A stretch of 64,000 nucleotides of DNA from Leeia speluncae (GCF_020564625.1 NZ_JAJBZT010000002.1:451141-515140), one strand, 5' to 3'. Numbered from the stretch's first letter, positions 48,511-57,820 are shown. A program made the numbers and translations. Notes: generated by a model not told the origin, from the sequence alone.

Positions 48511-50177
48511 TATTTAGATTTTTCCTCATTTTTAACATCAATCAGTGCGGCAAAGGCATTTAAAAGCGCATAAAACGAGGCGGCAACAATGTCTTCATGT
48601 TGTCCAATTCCTTGTGACAGCTTACCATCTGGGTGACTAAGTTCGACATAACAAACGGCATTGGCAGATGCGCCACGTTCAATCGCATGTTCTTCATATT
48701 GAATAATCTCAGCGTCTTTACTGAAATATTGATTCAGTGCGTTTAGTAGCGCATGTAATGGCCCACTCCCCTGGCTGCTCAATTCCACGATGTTGGATTG
48801 ATGAATTAAGCATATTTCAAGTTGATGTGCTTTAAATTGATAAGCGCTGTCTGGGTTGAGTGCCAACAAAGGCGATGTTGGTCGAAAATATTGCTCAAAT
48901 AGCTGATGAATTTGTGCTGGCGTTTGGGCAATGCCTGTCCGGTCGCTTTCTTGTTGTACAAACTGCGCAAATGCAGCTTGAAACGCACGAGGCAAGCGAT
49001 AATGAAATTGCTGCTCTAGCACCCAGGCAATTCCTCCTTTGCCAGATTGGCTATTAACGACAATGACCGCTTCGTAATTTCTGCCAACGTCTTTTGGATC
49101 GATCGGTAGATACGGAACTGACCAGGGTTGATCTGGCGCTTGTGCCGCAAATCCTTTTTTGATCGCATCTTGGTGAGATCCTGAAAAGGCGGTGTAAACC
49201 AAGTCGCCAGCATAGGGGTGACGTGGGTGAACCGGTAAATTGGTAAAGGTTTCTACCGCTGTCTTGATTTCATCTATCTGAGAGAAATCTAGTTTAGGGT
49301 CTATCCCTTGTGAATAAAGATTCATGGCCAGTGTGACTAAATCTACATTCCCTGTACGTTCACCATTGCCAAATAGGCAGCCTTCAATCCGTTCTGCGCC
49401 AGCTGTAACAGCTAATTCTGCCGCGGCAACCCCTGTGCCTCTGTCATTGTGAGGGTGAACAGAAAGGTAAATGGCATCGCGGTTTGCAAGGTGCCGATGC
49501 ATCCACTCGATTTGATCGGCGTAATGGTTTGGGGTGCTTAACTCTACCGTTGCTGGCAAATTTAAGATCATGGGCTGTGCTGGCGTGGGCTGCCAGCAAG
49601 CAACGACGGCTTCACAAATTGCTAATGAGAAGTCGATTTCCGTCGCAGAAAATGTTTCTGGCGAATATTGAAACACCCATTCTGTCTCTGGGTTTGCCAA
49701 TGCTAACGCTTTAATTTGGGCGGTAGCTGAAACCGCCATATCGATCATTTCGGCCTTGGTTTTCTGATAAACCACCTCTCGCCATCTTGGTGCGGTCGGA
49801 TTGTATAGATGAATAATTACCCTTTTTGCCCCTTTGAATGCCTCAAAAGTTTTCTCAATTAAATGCGATCTTGCTTGCGTGATGGCGCCGATGGTGACAT
49901 CTGAAGGTATGCGATCTTCTTCAATGAGTTCACGAACAAACTGAAAGTCGATTTCTGAGGCGCTAGGAAAGGCAACCTCAATCTCTTTGAAGCCAATTTT
50001 CACTAATAAATTGAAAAAAGCATGCTTGGTAGCAACCGACATGGGGTTTGCTAGCGCCTGATTGCCATCTCTTAAGTCTGTACTACACCAAATGGGTGCT
50101 TGATAAATCTGTTGATTTGGCCAGTTTCTATCGGTAAATGGCATGGCTTGGAATTTTGCGTATTTATCTGCGTTCAT
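48507..50177 (-). CDS. leuA: 2-isopropylmalate synthase, LeuA type 2
   Basis: 556 residues from ATG 50177 (MNADKYAKFQAMPFTDRNWPNQQIYQAPIWCSTDLRDGNQALANPM). This is the longer, distantly related form with WCSTDLRDGNQ, HPHNDRGTG and GCLFGNGERTGNVD motifs and a C-terminal regulatory domain. Same reaction as the neighbour but a separate lineage. The pair suggests differential feedback or expression control. The stop lies just upstream of the first leuA's promoter. Confidence 0.93.
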   Translation of the reverse strand: MNADKYAKFQAMPFTDRNWPNQQIYQAPIWCSTDLRDGNQALANPMSVATKHAFFNLLVKIGFKEIEVAFPSASEIDFQFVRELIEEDRIPSDVTIGAITQARSHLIEKTFEAFKGAKRVIIHLYNPTAPRWREVVYQKTKAEMIDMAVSATAQIKALALANPETEWVFQYSPETFSATEIDFSLAICEAVVACWQPTPAQPMILNLPATVELSTPNHYADQIEWMHRHLANRDAIYLSVHPHNDRGTGVAAAELAVTAGAERIEGCLFGNGERTGNVDLVTLAMNLYSQGIDPKLDFSQIDEIKTAVETFTNLPVHPRHPYAGDLVYTAFSGSHQDAIKKGFAAQAPDQPWSVPYLPIDPKDVGRNYEAVIVVNSQSGKGGIAWVLEQQFHYRLPRAFQAAFAQFVQQESDRTGIAQTPAQIHQLFEQYFRPTSPLLALNPDSAYQFKAHQLEICLIHQSNIVELSSQGSGPLHALLNALNQYFSKDAEIIQYEEHAIERGASANAVCYVELSHPDGKLSQGIGQHEDIVAASFYALLNAFAALIDVKNEEKSKY

Positions 50178-50196
50178 TCTAATCTTTCTGACTAAA

Positions 50197-50308
50197 TGTC
50201 TAATATATAAACGGTGCATTAATGAATATCTACTTAATGTAGAATTTATATTAGAAAACTAGGCAGGTAAAGTACAAATTCTAAAGTGTAGATAATAATT
50301 ATGTCTAA
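50197..50308. promoter_or_regulatory. TGTCTAA motifs upstream of type-2 leuA
   Basis: TGTCTAATA at 50197 and at 50302, sharing nine bases. Likely the same regulator as for the other leuA, perhaps the HTH part of that enzyme. Confidence 0.45.
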
Positions 50309-50460
50309 TAAATTGGACATTTGTCGGCTTCTGTAGCAAAGATCTTGGATGCGGGGCCTTAGCATCTTTTAGAAAATGAAAGAAGCGTACAAGGAAACAT
50401 ATCGAAAATATTGATTTAAATAAGTTAAATTATCCGCTTTTTAATCGAAATTGAAGATGA

Positions 50461-50551
50461 AATAATGCAGTCACTTAGTTAGCGAACTGATTACTAGCTG
50501 GCTAACTTCTCTGTCGAAAAGACAGATCACTGAATGTAAAGGAAATGAATC
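50461..50551 (+). promoter_or_regulatory. leader of peptide array, cluster 1
   Basis: Contains AGTTAGC/GCTAACT and TCTGTC-GAAAA-GACAGA (50510-50526) hairpins before the first peptide gene. Nearly the same leader occurs at 51720-51809. Confidence 0.65.
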
Positions 50552-50677
50552 ATGAAAAAAATTATCGCAATCGTCGCTTCAGTATTGGCCCTTGGTGCTG
50601 CAATGACCGCTTCAGCAGCAGACAACCATAACCACGATGACTACCTAGCTCAGAAACAACAAGCTTTCGGTAAATAA
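50552..50677 (+). CDS. secreted 41-residue repeat peptide, copy 1
   Basis: Signal peptide MKKIIAIVASVLALGAAM-TASA followed by a mature part ADNHNHDDYLAQKQQAFGK (19 residues) rich in His and Asp. The ribosome site AAAGGAAA lies upstream. First gene of the tandem array. If cleaved after SAA the mature N-terminus would be D-N-H, a possible Cu/Ni-binding ATCUN motif; that is speculation. No known family. Too short for ordinary gene finders. Confidence 0.8.
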   Translation: MKKIIAIVASVLALGAAMTASAADNHNHDDYLAQKQQAFGK

Positions 50678-50730
50678 GCCAAGCCAACGCTTGATTGAAT
50701 AAAGAACAAATGAATTAAAGGACAAAGATC

Positions 50731-50856
50731 ATGAAAAAAATTATCGCAATCGTCGCTTCAGTATTGGCTCTTGGCGCAGCAATGACCGCTTCAGCAGCAG
50801 ACAACCATAACCACGATGACTACCTAGCTCAGAAACAACAAGCTTTCGGTAAATAA
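50731..50856 (+). CDS. secreted 41-residue repeat peptide, copy 2
   Basis: Protein identical to copy 1; a few silent changes. AAAGGA ribosome site. Same 179-bp unit. Confidence 0.8.
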   Translation: MKKIIAIVASVLALGAAMTASAADNHNHDDYLAQKQQAFGK

Positions 50857-50909
50857 GCCAAGCCAACGCTTAGTTGAATAAAGAACAAACGAATTAAAGG
50901 ACAAAGATC

Positions 50910-51035
50910 ATGAAAAAAGTAATCGCAATCGTCGCTTCAGTATTGGCCCTTGGTGCTGCAATGACTGCTTCCGCAGCAGACAACCATAACCACGATGACT
51001 ACCTAGCTCAGAAACAACAAGCTTTCGGTAAGTAA
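50910..51035 (+). CDS. secreted 41-residue repeat peptide, copy 3
   Basis: As copy 1 but MKKVIAIV instead of MKKIIAIV in the signal peptide; same mature peptide. Last of cluster 1, followed by a terminator-like hairpin. Confidence 0.8.
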   Translation: MKKVIAIVASVLALGAAMTASAADNHNHDDYLAQKQQAFGK

Positions 51036-51107
51036 TGGTTGCACTTTGCTTCGCTAAAGAGGCATTCGACCTGAAATAGGTCAACGTGGAGTAATCCACA
51101 GATATTA

Positions 51108-51143
51108 GGCTGAGAATCGATCACGATCTCGGCCTTTTGCTTT
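51108..51143 (+). terminator. terminator after peptide cluster 1
   Basis: GGCTGAGA-A-TCG / CGA-TCTCGGCC stem (one bulge, one G-T pair) followed by TTTTGCTTTTT. Confidence 0.7.
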
Positions 51144-51381
51144 TTGAGTGGCAATGAATGGTGATTTTTAAAATTGCCAATCTAAAATACGAAAAAGTAA
51201 AAACGTCGCTATAGGTTGTAACTGTGTCGCTGCAAGTTGCCGAACCTTCCCCTTCTCTCCTTTAAAGTGTGCCTAACTTCTGCAATTGAACTAAAGCGCT
51301 TTTGCAATAGAAGTCATTCCGATCCTTTTGTTAGTGATTGAAAATTTGTAGCATCTGGATGCAATTTACTTTGAGGAGTAG

Positions 51382-51612
51382 AGCATCACAAGGCGGCAAT
51401 TAGAACGATTATTTAAAGCATTGCTGAAAACTACACCAAGTTTGTTTTATTTAAATCTACGATTAGAACGGGCTAGGCAACTGCTTAAACAAACCGGCCT
51501 TGGTGTAATGGAGGTTTGTGTGGCTTGTGGCTTTGAGTCGTCTACCTATTTTGCACGAGCGTATCGGCAGCGATTTGGTCAAAGCCCGCGTGCAGATCGA
51601 ACTAGCTTGTAA
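51382..51612 (+). pseudogene. C-terminal fragment of a GlxA-type AraC-family regulator
   Basis: A 76-codon frame behind a stop (51379-51381): RRQLERLFKALLKTTPSLFYLNLRLERARQLLKQTGLGVMEVCVACGFESSTYFARAYRQRFGQSP, the HTH end of a GlxA-like AraC protein. The N-terminal effector domain and first HTH are absent. It sits between the two peptide clusters, so it may mark a past insertion or duplication. Confidence 0.7.
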
Positions 51613-51719
51613 TTTAACGCTCCTCCCCTCCTTCCTTGTATTTCCTTTTTTTAAACACATCTAAAAATTCGATTTAATAATGCTATTTATTGCGCTTTTA
51701 TATCGAAAATAAAGATGAA

Positions 51720-51809
51720 ATAATGCATTCACTTAGTTAGCAAACGTATTAATAGCTAGCTAACTTCTCTGTCGAAAAGACAGATCACTGAATGTAAAGG
51801 AAATGAATC
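51720..51809 (+). promoter_or_regulatory. leader of peptide array, cluster 2
   Basis: Duplicate of the cluster 1 leader, with the TCTGTC-GAAAA-GACAGA hairpin and the same AAAGGAAATGAATC ribosome site. Confidence 0.65.
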
Positions 51810-51935
51810 ATGAAAAAAGTAATCGCAATCGTCGCTTCAGTATTGGCTCTTGGCGCAGCAATGACCGCTTCAGCAGCAGACAACCATAACCACGATGACT
51901 ACCTAGCTCAGAAAAAACAAGCTTTCGGTAAATAA
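51810..51935 (+). CDS. secreted 41-residue repeat peptide, copy 4
   Basis: MKKVIAIV type; the mature part has AQKKQAFGK (one Gln to Lys change). Head of cluster 2. Confidence 0.8.
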   Translation: MKKVIAIVASVLALGAAMTASAADNHNHDDYLAQKKQAFGK

Positions 51936-51988
51936 ACCAAGCCAACGCTTGGTTGAATAAAGAACAAACGAATTAAAGGACAAAGATC

Positions 51989-52114
51989 ATGAAAAAAGTA
52001 ATCGCAATCGTCGCTTCAGTATTGGCTCTTGGTGCAGCAATGACCGCTTCAGCAGCAGACAACCATAACCACGATGACTACCTAGCTCAGAAACAACAAG
52101 CTTTCGGTAAATAA
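51989..52114 (+). CDS. secreted 41-residue repeat peptide, copy 5
   Basis: Protein same as copy 3. Ribosome site AAAGGA. Confidence 0.8.
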   Translation: MKKVIAIVASVLALGAAMTASAADNHNHDDYLAQKQQAFGK

Positions 52115-52167
52115 GCCAAGCCAACGCTTGGTTGAATAAAGAACAAACGAATTAAAGAACAAAGATC

Positions 52168-52293
52168 ATGAAAAAAGTAATCGCAATCGTCGCTTCAGTA
52201 TTGGCTCTTGGCGCAGCAATGACCGCTTCAGCAGCAGACAACCATAACCACGATGACTACCTAGCTCAGAAACAGCAAGCTTTCGGTAAATAA
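52168..52293 (+). CDS. secreted 41-residue repeat peptide, copy 6
   Basis: Protein same as copy 3. The ribosome site has changed to AAAGAA, so translation may be weaker. Confidence 0.8.
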   Translation: MKKVIAIVASVLALGAAMTASAADNHNHDDYLAQKQQAFGK

Positions 52294-52346
52294 GCTAGGC
52301 ATACGCTTGGTTAAATAAAGAACAAACGAATTAAAGGACAAAGATC

Positions 52347-52472
52347 ATGAAAAAAATTATCGCAATTGTCGCTTCAGTATTGGCTCTTGGCGCAGCAATG
52401 ACCGCTTCAGCAGCAGACAACCATAACCACGAAGACTACCTAGCTCAGAAACAACAAGCATTTGGTAAATAA
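52347..52472 (+). CDS. secreted 41-residue repeat peptide, copy 7
   Basis: MKKIIAIV type with HNHED in place of HNHDD. Last copy; a terminator follows. Confidence 0.8.
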   Translation: MKKIIAIVASVLALGAAMTASAADNHNHEDYLAQKQQAFGK

Positions 52473-52488
52473 GCATGCGGGCCACAAT

Positions 52489-52525
52489 AAAAAACCCAAG
52501 GTAAATAGTCAACCTTGGGTTTTTT
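52489..52525. terminator. bidirectional terminator between peptide array and parB
   Basis: AAAAAACCCAAGGT and ACCTTGGGTTTTTT, 14-bp arms around a 9-base loop. Confidence 0.9.
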
Positions 52526-52571
52526 ATATCGATCGGTAGTAGCGAATATTTCATTCGCCCTTCAAGCTACA

Positions 52572-53414
52572 TCACTGAAAACGCTTTAATAATCCATCTA
52601 ACTGATCAAGACTGTCATAGTCGATCACAATCTTGCCTTTACCTTTGGTGTTGCCTTTAATTTCCACTTTTGTGCCTAGTCGATCAGACAGATTTTCTGA
52701 TAGTTTTGCCACGTCTGGATTCACCGGTTTTGCCTTGGTCGGTGGTTTTGGGTTTAACCAATCTTTCACTAATGCTTCCGTTTGGCGAACATTTAGTGAT
52801 TTATCAACTACATTTTGTGCGGCAGAAAGTTGTAGATTGGCTGGCAATGCAAGCAAGGCGCGTGCATGACCCATTTCCATTTTCTTTTCATTCAAAAAGG
52901 TTTGGATCGCTTTCGGCAGTTGCAACAAGCGAAGTAAGTTACTGACTGCACTACGAGAACGGCCAACTGCATTGGCAGCCGTTTCATGAGTCATGCCAAA
53001 TTCGTCAATCAGACGCTGTAAACCTTGTGCTTCTTCCAGCGCATTGAGTTCTTGGCGCTGAATGTTTTCAATCAAGGCAATTGCTAATGCAGCTTCATCG
53101 GCCACATTGCGGATAATCACTGGCACATCAGTCAGCCCGGCTAGCTGAGAAGCTCTCCAGCGGCGTTCACCGGCAATAATTTCATAGCGGTCTGGTAGTG
53201 GCAGTGCTCGTACCAAGATCGGCTGAATCAACCCTTGAGATTGAATCGAGCTAGCAAGTTCGGATAGCGCTTCGCTATCCATATGGCTACGAGGCTGGTA
53301 CTTACCTGGCTGTAAAAAGCTAACCGGTAAGGTAGAAAGCGTGTCATCACTGGTACTTAGGCTATCAGCTAATAATGCATCTAACCCGCGTCCCAAACCT
53401 TTGAGTTTTGCCAT
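52572..53414 (-). CDS. parB: chromosome partitioning protein ParB
   Basis: 280 residues: N-terminal ParA-contact, CTPase domain (VRALPLPDRYEIIAGERRWRASQLAGL), HTH (GMTHETAANAVGRSRSAVSNLLRLLQLP) and C-terminal dimerisation. Binds the parS sites of this window and spreads along DNA. 24 bp behind parA. Confidence 0.97.
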   Translation of the reverse strand: MAKLKGLGRGLDALLADSLSTSDDTLSTLPVSFLQPGKYQPRSHMDSEALSELASSIQSQGLIQPILVRALPLPDRYEIIAGERRWRASQLAGLTDVPVIIRNVADEAALAIALIENIQRQELNALEEAQGLQRLIDEFGMTHETAANAVGRSRSAVSNLLRLLQLPKAIQTFLNEKKMEMGHARALLALPANLQLSAAQNVVDKSLNVRQTEALVKDWLNPKPPTKAKPVNPDVAKLSENLSDRLGTKVEIKGNTKGKGKIVIDYDSLDQLDGLLKRFQ

Positions 53415-53438
53415 CTTGAAAAAGATCTCCGACGATAT

Positions 53439-54233
53439 TTAGGCAGCAGAATCGGCAGTTTCGGGAAGCGATAACTGACAACGACTAATGAGTTCATCTG
53501 TAAAGGCGGCGTAAGCTTGCGCACCACGAGAAGATTTATCGTAAAGCACGCCCGGAATACCATGACTTGGTGCTTCGGCGAGCCTTACATTACGAGGAAT
53601 GACGGTTTCAAACACTTTGTCACCAAAATGCTTTTGCAACTGTTCTGATACTTGCTGGCTAAGGGTGCTACGCGCATCGACCATGGTGCGAAGTAAGCCC
53701 AAAATATCAATGCGATTATTCAGGTGCTTTTTCACCATGCGAATCGTGTTCACTAGGTCAGACAACCCTTCCAGCGCGTAGTATTCGCATTGCATCGGGA
53801 TGAGTACGGCATCGGCTGCGACTAATCCATTCAGCGTGAGCAGATTCAGTGCGGGCGGGCAATCTAACAAGATCAAATCATATTGATCCTGGATGTCTTC
53901 CAGCGCACCTTTTAACCGTTGTTCACGTGCTAGTAGGCTAACCATTTCCACTTCTGCGCCGGCCAAATCGCGGTTGGCAGGAATGACATCAAACCCTGCA
54001 TCCGCCTTTTTCCGAATGTCAGTCAGCTCAGCGGTTTCTAGTAGCAGGTGGTAAACGGTTAGCGGTACATGCAATTTATCGATGCCGCATCCCATGGTGG
54101 CATTGGCTTGCGGGTCCAGATCGACGAGCAACACGCGGAGGCCCTTTGCGGCCAAACCGGCAGACAAGTTGACGGCGGTGGTGGTTTTTCCCACCCCACC
54201 TTTCTGGTTGGTAATCGCAAGCGTTATCGCCAT
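53439..54233 (-). CDS. parA: chromosome partitioning ATPase ParA (Soj)
   Basis: 264 residues with the deviant Walker A KGGVGKTTTAVNL and LILLDCPPALNLLTLN. A DNA-dependent ATPase that drives origin segregation with ParB. In the operon mnmG-rsmG-parA-parB. Confidence 0.97.
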   Translation of the reverse strand: MAITLAITNQKGGVGKTTTAVNLSAGLAAKGLRVLLVDLDPQANATMGCGIDKLHVPLTVYHLLLETAELTDIRKKADAGFDVIPANRDLAGAEVEMVSLLAREQRLKGALEDIQDQYDLILLDCPPALNLLTLNGLVAADAVLIPMQCEYYALEGLSDLVNTIRMVKKHLNNRIDILGLLRTMVDARSTLSQQVSEQLQKHFGDKVFETVIPRNVRLAEAPSHGIPGVLYDKSSRGAQAYAAFTDELISRCQLSLPETADSAA

Positions 54234-54252
54234 CTGGACGTCCTTTTGCTGA

Positions 54253-54894
54253 TTAAGCAGCGACTTTACGGATGGTCACCAAGTGACGTTCCGCATTGAG
54301 TTCAGGCACCACTAACGGGGTGATCGATTCTACTTTGAATCCTGCCGGTAGTTGCGCCACTTCTTCAAACGGATAAACACCCTTCATGGCTTGGAATGCA
54401 CCGTCAGCCGCAAGCATTTTATGCGCTAGCTTCACAAAGTCAGCAAGCTCAGAGAATGCACGAGAAATAACAGTATCAAACGGTGGAATATCCAATGCTT
54501 CGATACGACCGGTGTGTACGGTGACGTTCGGCAGTTGTAATTCGATCGCCGCTTGTTGCAAGAAGGCCGTCTTTTTATGGTTGCTATCGATTAAGTGGAT
54601 TTCCCAGTCTGGGCGAGAAATCGCCAAAATAAGGCCAGGAATACCACCACCGCTACCTACATCTAAAATACGTTTGCTACTGCTTAGATGAGGAATAACC
54701 GCTAGTGCGTCTAACAAATGATGGGTCACCATTTGTTCAGGGTCACGAACCGCCGTCAGATTATGGATTTTATTCCACTTTACTAATAGCTGTAGGTATT
54801 CAAGCAATAAGAGTTGACGCGTTTTATCTAAAGATAAGCCTAGTGCATCAATACCGCGTGCGAGTTGTTCTTTCAATTCTTCCAGATTCATCAT
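54253..54894 (-). CDS. rsmG: 16S rRNA (guanine-N7) methyltransferase RsmG
   Basis: 213 residues. SAM-binding motif ILDVGSGGGIPGLILAI, NLTAVRDPEQMVTHHLLDAL upstream. Methylates G527 of 16S rRNA. Start at ATG 54894 or 54891. Between mnmG and parA. Confidence 0.96.
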   Translation of the reverse strand: MMNLEELKEQLARGIDALGLSLDKTRQLLLLEYLQLLVKWNKIHNLTAVRDPEQMVTHHLLDALAVIPHLSSSKRILDVGSGGGIPGLILAISRPDWEIHLIDSNHKKTAFLQQAAIELQLPNVTVHTGRIEALDIPPFDTVISRAFSELADFVKLAHKMLAADGAFQAMKGVYPFEEVAQLPAGFKVESITPLVVPELNAERHLVTIRKVAA

Positions 54895-54942
54895 GCATTT
54901 TCCGGGTAAATACCCAATTGGTAGTCGATGGGGAATGGCTAA

Positions 54943-56850
54943 TTAGTTAGCCTTATTTGCCTGTTGTTGTTTTTTTAAATGAACCAACAGGATCGAAATT
55001 GCCGCCGGGGTAATGCCGGAAATACGAGATGCCTGTCCCAAGGTCTGGGGTTTGTGTTGATTCAATTTTTGCTGAACTTCTTTTGATAGTCCGCGTACGT
55101 CGTTGTAATCCATGTCTACTGATAGCGCGACGTCTTCCAATTCACCCACACGGGCAACATCGGCTTGTTGTCGCTCAATATAGCCTTGGTATTTAATCTG
55201 AATTTCTACCTGCTCACGAATAGCAGGGTCTGTCATGGCTTTATCACTCAGTGGATCCCAGCCGCTTACTTCCAAAGTATGTAGTTGGTCGTAAGTGACG
55301 TTCGGGCGACGTAGCAAATCTGCTAATGAGTACTCGCGTTCAATCCCCATCCCTAATACTGGCATGGCTGCTTCGGTACTAAGAATGCGGGGATTTACCC
55401 AAGTAGATTTTAGGCGTTCGATGTCAGCTGCCACGGCATCCCGCTTACGGCTAAATGCATCCCACCTTGCGTCATCTACTAAGCCCATTTCTCGGCCAAT
55501 TTCAGTTAGACGTAAATCGGCGTTATCTTCACGTAGTTGCAAGCGGTACTCGGCGCGGCTGGTAAACATACGGTACGGTTCGGTGACGCCACGGGTAATC
55601 AGGTCATCTACCAAGACGCCAAGGTAGGCTTCGTCACGACGTGGACACCATCCTTCTTGTTCTTTTGATTGGCGCGCCGCGTTAATCCCTGCCAACAAGC
55701 CTTGTGCGGCAGCTTCTTCATAACCGGTGGTGCCGTTAATTTGACCCGCAAAGAAAAGACCGTTAATCGCTTTTGTTTCTAGCGTATTTTTTAACCCGCG
55801 TGGATCAAAGTAATCGTATTCGATGGCATAGCCTGGACGCAAAATGTGTGCGGCTTCAAGGCCTGGCAAACTATGAATCACTGCGAGCTGAACATCAAAC
55901 GGCAAGCTGGTCGATACGCCGTTTGGATAAATCTCATGCGTGGTTAGGCCTTCTGGTTCTAGGAAGACTTGATGGCTATCTTTATCGGCAAAGCGGGTGA
56001 TTTTGTCTTCAATTGACGGGCAATAACGAGGGCCGATCCCTTCAATCACGCCGGCATACATCGGGCTACGATCTAAGTTGGCACGAATGATGTCATGTGT
56101 TTTTTCATTGGTATGAGTGATCCAGCAAGGCAATTGTTGCGGATGCATGTCACGGCTACCCATGTAAGAAAACACTGGAGCAGGATCATCGCCTGGTTGT
56201 ACTTGTAGTCTGGAAAAATCGATGGTTTTACCATCAATACGTGGTGGCGTGCCTGTTTTTAGGCGGCCAACTGGCAGTTGCATGCCACGTAAACGCTGAG
56301 ACAAGGTAATGGACGCAGGGTCCCCTGCCCGACCGGCGGTGTAGTTCGACATGCCGACGTGTACCAAACCATTTAAGAACGTACCGGCCGTTAAAACCAC
56401 CGAGTCTGCCTCAAAGCGAATACCCACTTGCGTTAATACGCCGGTGACTTTGTCGCCGTGCAAGGTAATGTCGTCAACCGCTTGTTGGAACAAGGTTAAG
56501 TTGGGTTGGTTTTCCAGCATGCGACGGATCGCTGCTTTATAAAGAATGCGGTCTGCTTGCGCACGCGTGGCGCGAACAGCGGGGCCTTTTGAAGAGTTGA
56601 GAGTTCTGAACTGAATGCCACCTTCGTCTGTTGCTAGTGCCATCGCACCGCCCAAGGCATCCACTTCTTTCACCAAGTGGCCTTTGCCGATCCCACCAAT
56701 AGATGGGTTACAAGACATTTGACCAAGGGTTTCAATATTGTGTGTTAACAATAAAGTTTGGCAACCCATACGGGCGGCCGCAAGCGCAGCCTCGGTGCCT
56801 GCATGGCCACCACCGACGACAATCACATCAAAGCGCTTTGGATACAGCAT
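54943..56850 (-). CDS. mnmG: tRNA uridine-5-carboxymethylaminomethyl modification enzyme MnmG (GidA)
   Basis: 635 residues from ATG 56850. FAD motif [19 protein letters not shown], then [22 protein letters not shown], a hallmark of MnmG, and the C-terminal helical domain. Works with MnmE (36294). First gene of the operon ending at parB; a parS site lies about 100 bp upstream. Confidence 0.97.
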   Translation of the reverse strand: MLYPKRFDVIVVGGGHAGTEAALAAARMGCQTLLLTHNIETLGQMSCNPSIGGIGKGHLVKEVDALGGAMALATDEGGIQFRTLNSSKGPAVRATRAQADRILYKAAIRRMLENQPNLTLFQQAVDDITLHGDKVTGVLTQVGIRFEADSVVLTAGTFLNGLVHVGMSNYTAGRAGDPASITLSQRLRGMQLPVGRLKTGTPPRIDGKTIDFSRLQVQPGDDPAPVFSYMGSRDMHPQQLPCWITHTNEKTHDIIRANLDRSPMYAGVIEGIGPRYCPSIEDKITRFADKDSHQVFLEPEGLTTHEIYPNGVSTSLPFDVQLAVIHSLPGLEAAHILRPGYAIEYDYFDPRGLKNTLETKAINGLFFAGQINGTTGYEEAAAQGLLAGINAARQSKEQEGWCPRRDEAYLGVLVDDLITRGVTEPYRMFTSRAEYRLQLREDNADLRLTEIGREMGLVDDARWDAFSRKRDAVAADIERLKSTWVNPRILSTEAAMPVLGMGIEREYSLADLLRRPNVTYDQLHTLEVSGWDPLSDKAMTDPAIREQVEIQIKYQGYIERQQADVARVGELEDVALSVDMDYNDVRGLSKEVQQKLNQHKPQTLGQASRISGITPAAISILLVHLKKQQQANKAN

Positions 56851-56948
56851 CAGAACCATCCGGAAATCTTCAATCGAACAGCGTATTTTACGTGATTTGT
56901 ATGTCGGATAATAGGCGATCTTGTACGATTTTCAGCCAAACCGGTTTG

Positions 56949-56962
56949 GTTTCACGTGAAAC
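56949..56962. promoter_or_regulatory. parS site upstream of mnmG
   Basis: A perfect GTTTCACGTGAAAC. Confidence 0.9.
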
Positions 56963-57058
56963 GCAACGAAAAATAGCCTATATAAATCAAGAAGATGGCG
57001 TCTATGCAGTTATTTCATAGGCGCCATCAAATTTGTTCATTTAGTAGAAAATGAGTGT

Positions 57059-57820
57059 TTATTTCAGCATATCAAAGATCATCTTACCGATGAGCAAGAA
57101 GACTAAGACCAAAAATAGCTTACGAATGAGCTTGCTGCCATAGCGAATGGCGAGGTGGCTTCCAACATAAGCACCGATTAAATTGCAGACCGCCATTGGT
57201 AGCGCAATGAGCCAAAGCACGTGGCCCGTCAGACCAAATAAGATAATCGAACCAATGTTAGATGCCAGGTTGGCCAGTTTTGCGTTTGCAGAGGCATGCA
57301 GAAAATCAAACCCAAAAATGCGCACAAACGCAAAAATGAAGAAAGTTCCTGTCCCCGGTCCAAAGAATCCATCATAACCACCAATCAAGGCACCGATGCC
57401 TGCGGCAAGCCACAGGGCTTTCTTGCCCGTTTGCTTCGGTTCATGACTAGTGCCTAACTTGGGTTGCAGCAGGGTTTGAATCGCTACAATGAGCAACAAG
57501 GTAACGACAATCGGGCGCATATACTCTGCGGGTAGCGCTTGTGCAAAGCTGGTACCTATCATCGAAAAAGTAAAAGAGGCTGCCATGGTGGTGAAGGTGA
57601 TGGCCCATGGCATGGTCACTTTTCTGGCAAATCGGTAGGAGGCCATACTGACCCCAAATGCCGAAGAGACTTTATTGGTGCCAAGTAGACTAGCGGGAAT
57701 TTCTTTAGGAAAAATGCCGAATAAAGCGGGTATTTGAATGAGGCCCCCTCCTCCGACTGCTGCATCCATTAGTCCAGCAGTAAAGGCGGCGATACCCGCA
57801 ACAACCCATATCCAATCCAT
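57059..57820 (-). CDS. TSUP (TauE/SafE) family transporter
   Basis: 253 residues, seven to eight helices. The family pattern AAFTAGLMDAAVGGGGLIQIPAL and GGYDGFFGPGTGTFFIFAFV is clear; this is YfcA-like. Probably exports a sulphur-containing or organic anion; substrate unknown. Monocistronic. Confidence 0.9.
   Translation of the reverse strand: MDWIWVVAGIAAFTAGLMDAAVGGGGLIQIPALFGIFPKEIPASLLGTNKVSSAFGVSMASYRFARKVTMPWAITFTTMAASFTFSMIGTSFAQALPAEYMRPIVVTLLLIVAIQTLLQPKLGTSHEPKQTGKKALWLAAGIGALIGGYDGFFGPGTGTFFIFAFVRIFGFDFLHASANAKLANLASNIGSIILFGLTGHVLWLIALPMAVCNLIGAYVGSHLAIRYGSKLIRKLFLVLVFLLIGKMIFDMLK

Larger units (their letters stand above)
50552..51035 (+). repeat. tandem 179-bp peptide-gene repeat, cluster 1 (3 units)
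   Basis: Start codons at 50552, 50731 and 50910, each exactly 179 bp apart; coding and intergenic parts are both conserved. Confidence 0.9.
51810..52472 (+). repeat. tandem 179-bp peptide-gene repeat, cluster 2 (4 units)
   Basis: Start codons at 51810, 51989, 52168 and 52347, again exactly 179 bp apart. Confidence 0.9.

Noticed and set aside
50552..52472. CRISPR array
   Set aside because: The repeat unit is 179 bp, contains an open reading frame with a signal peptide, and has no short-repeat/spacer structure or cas genes.
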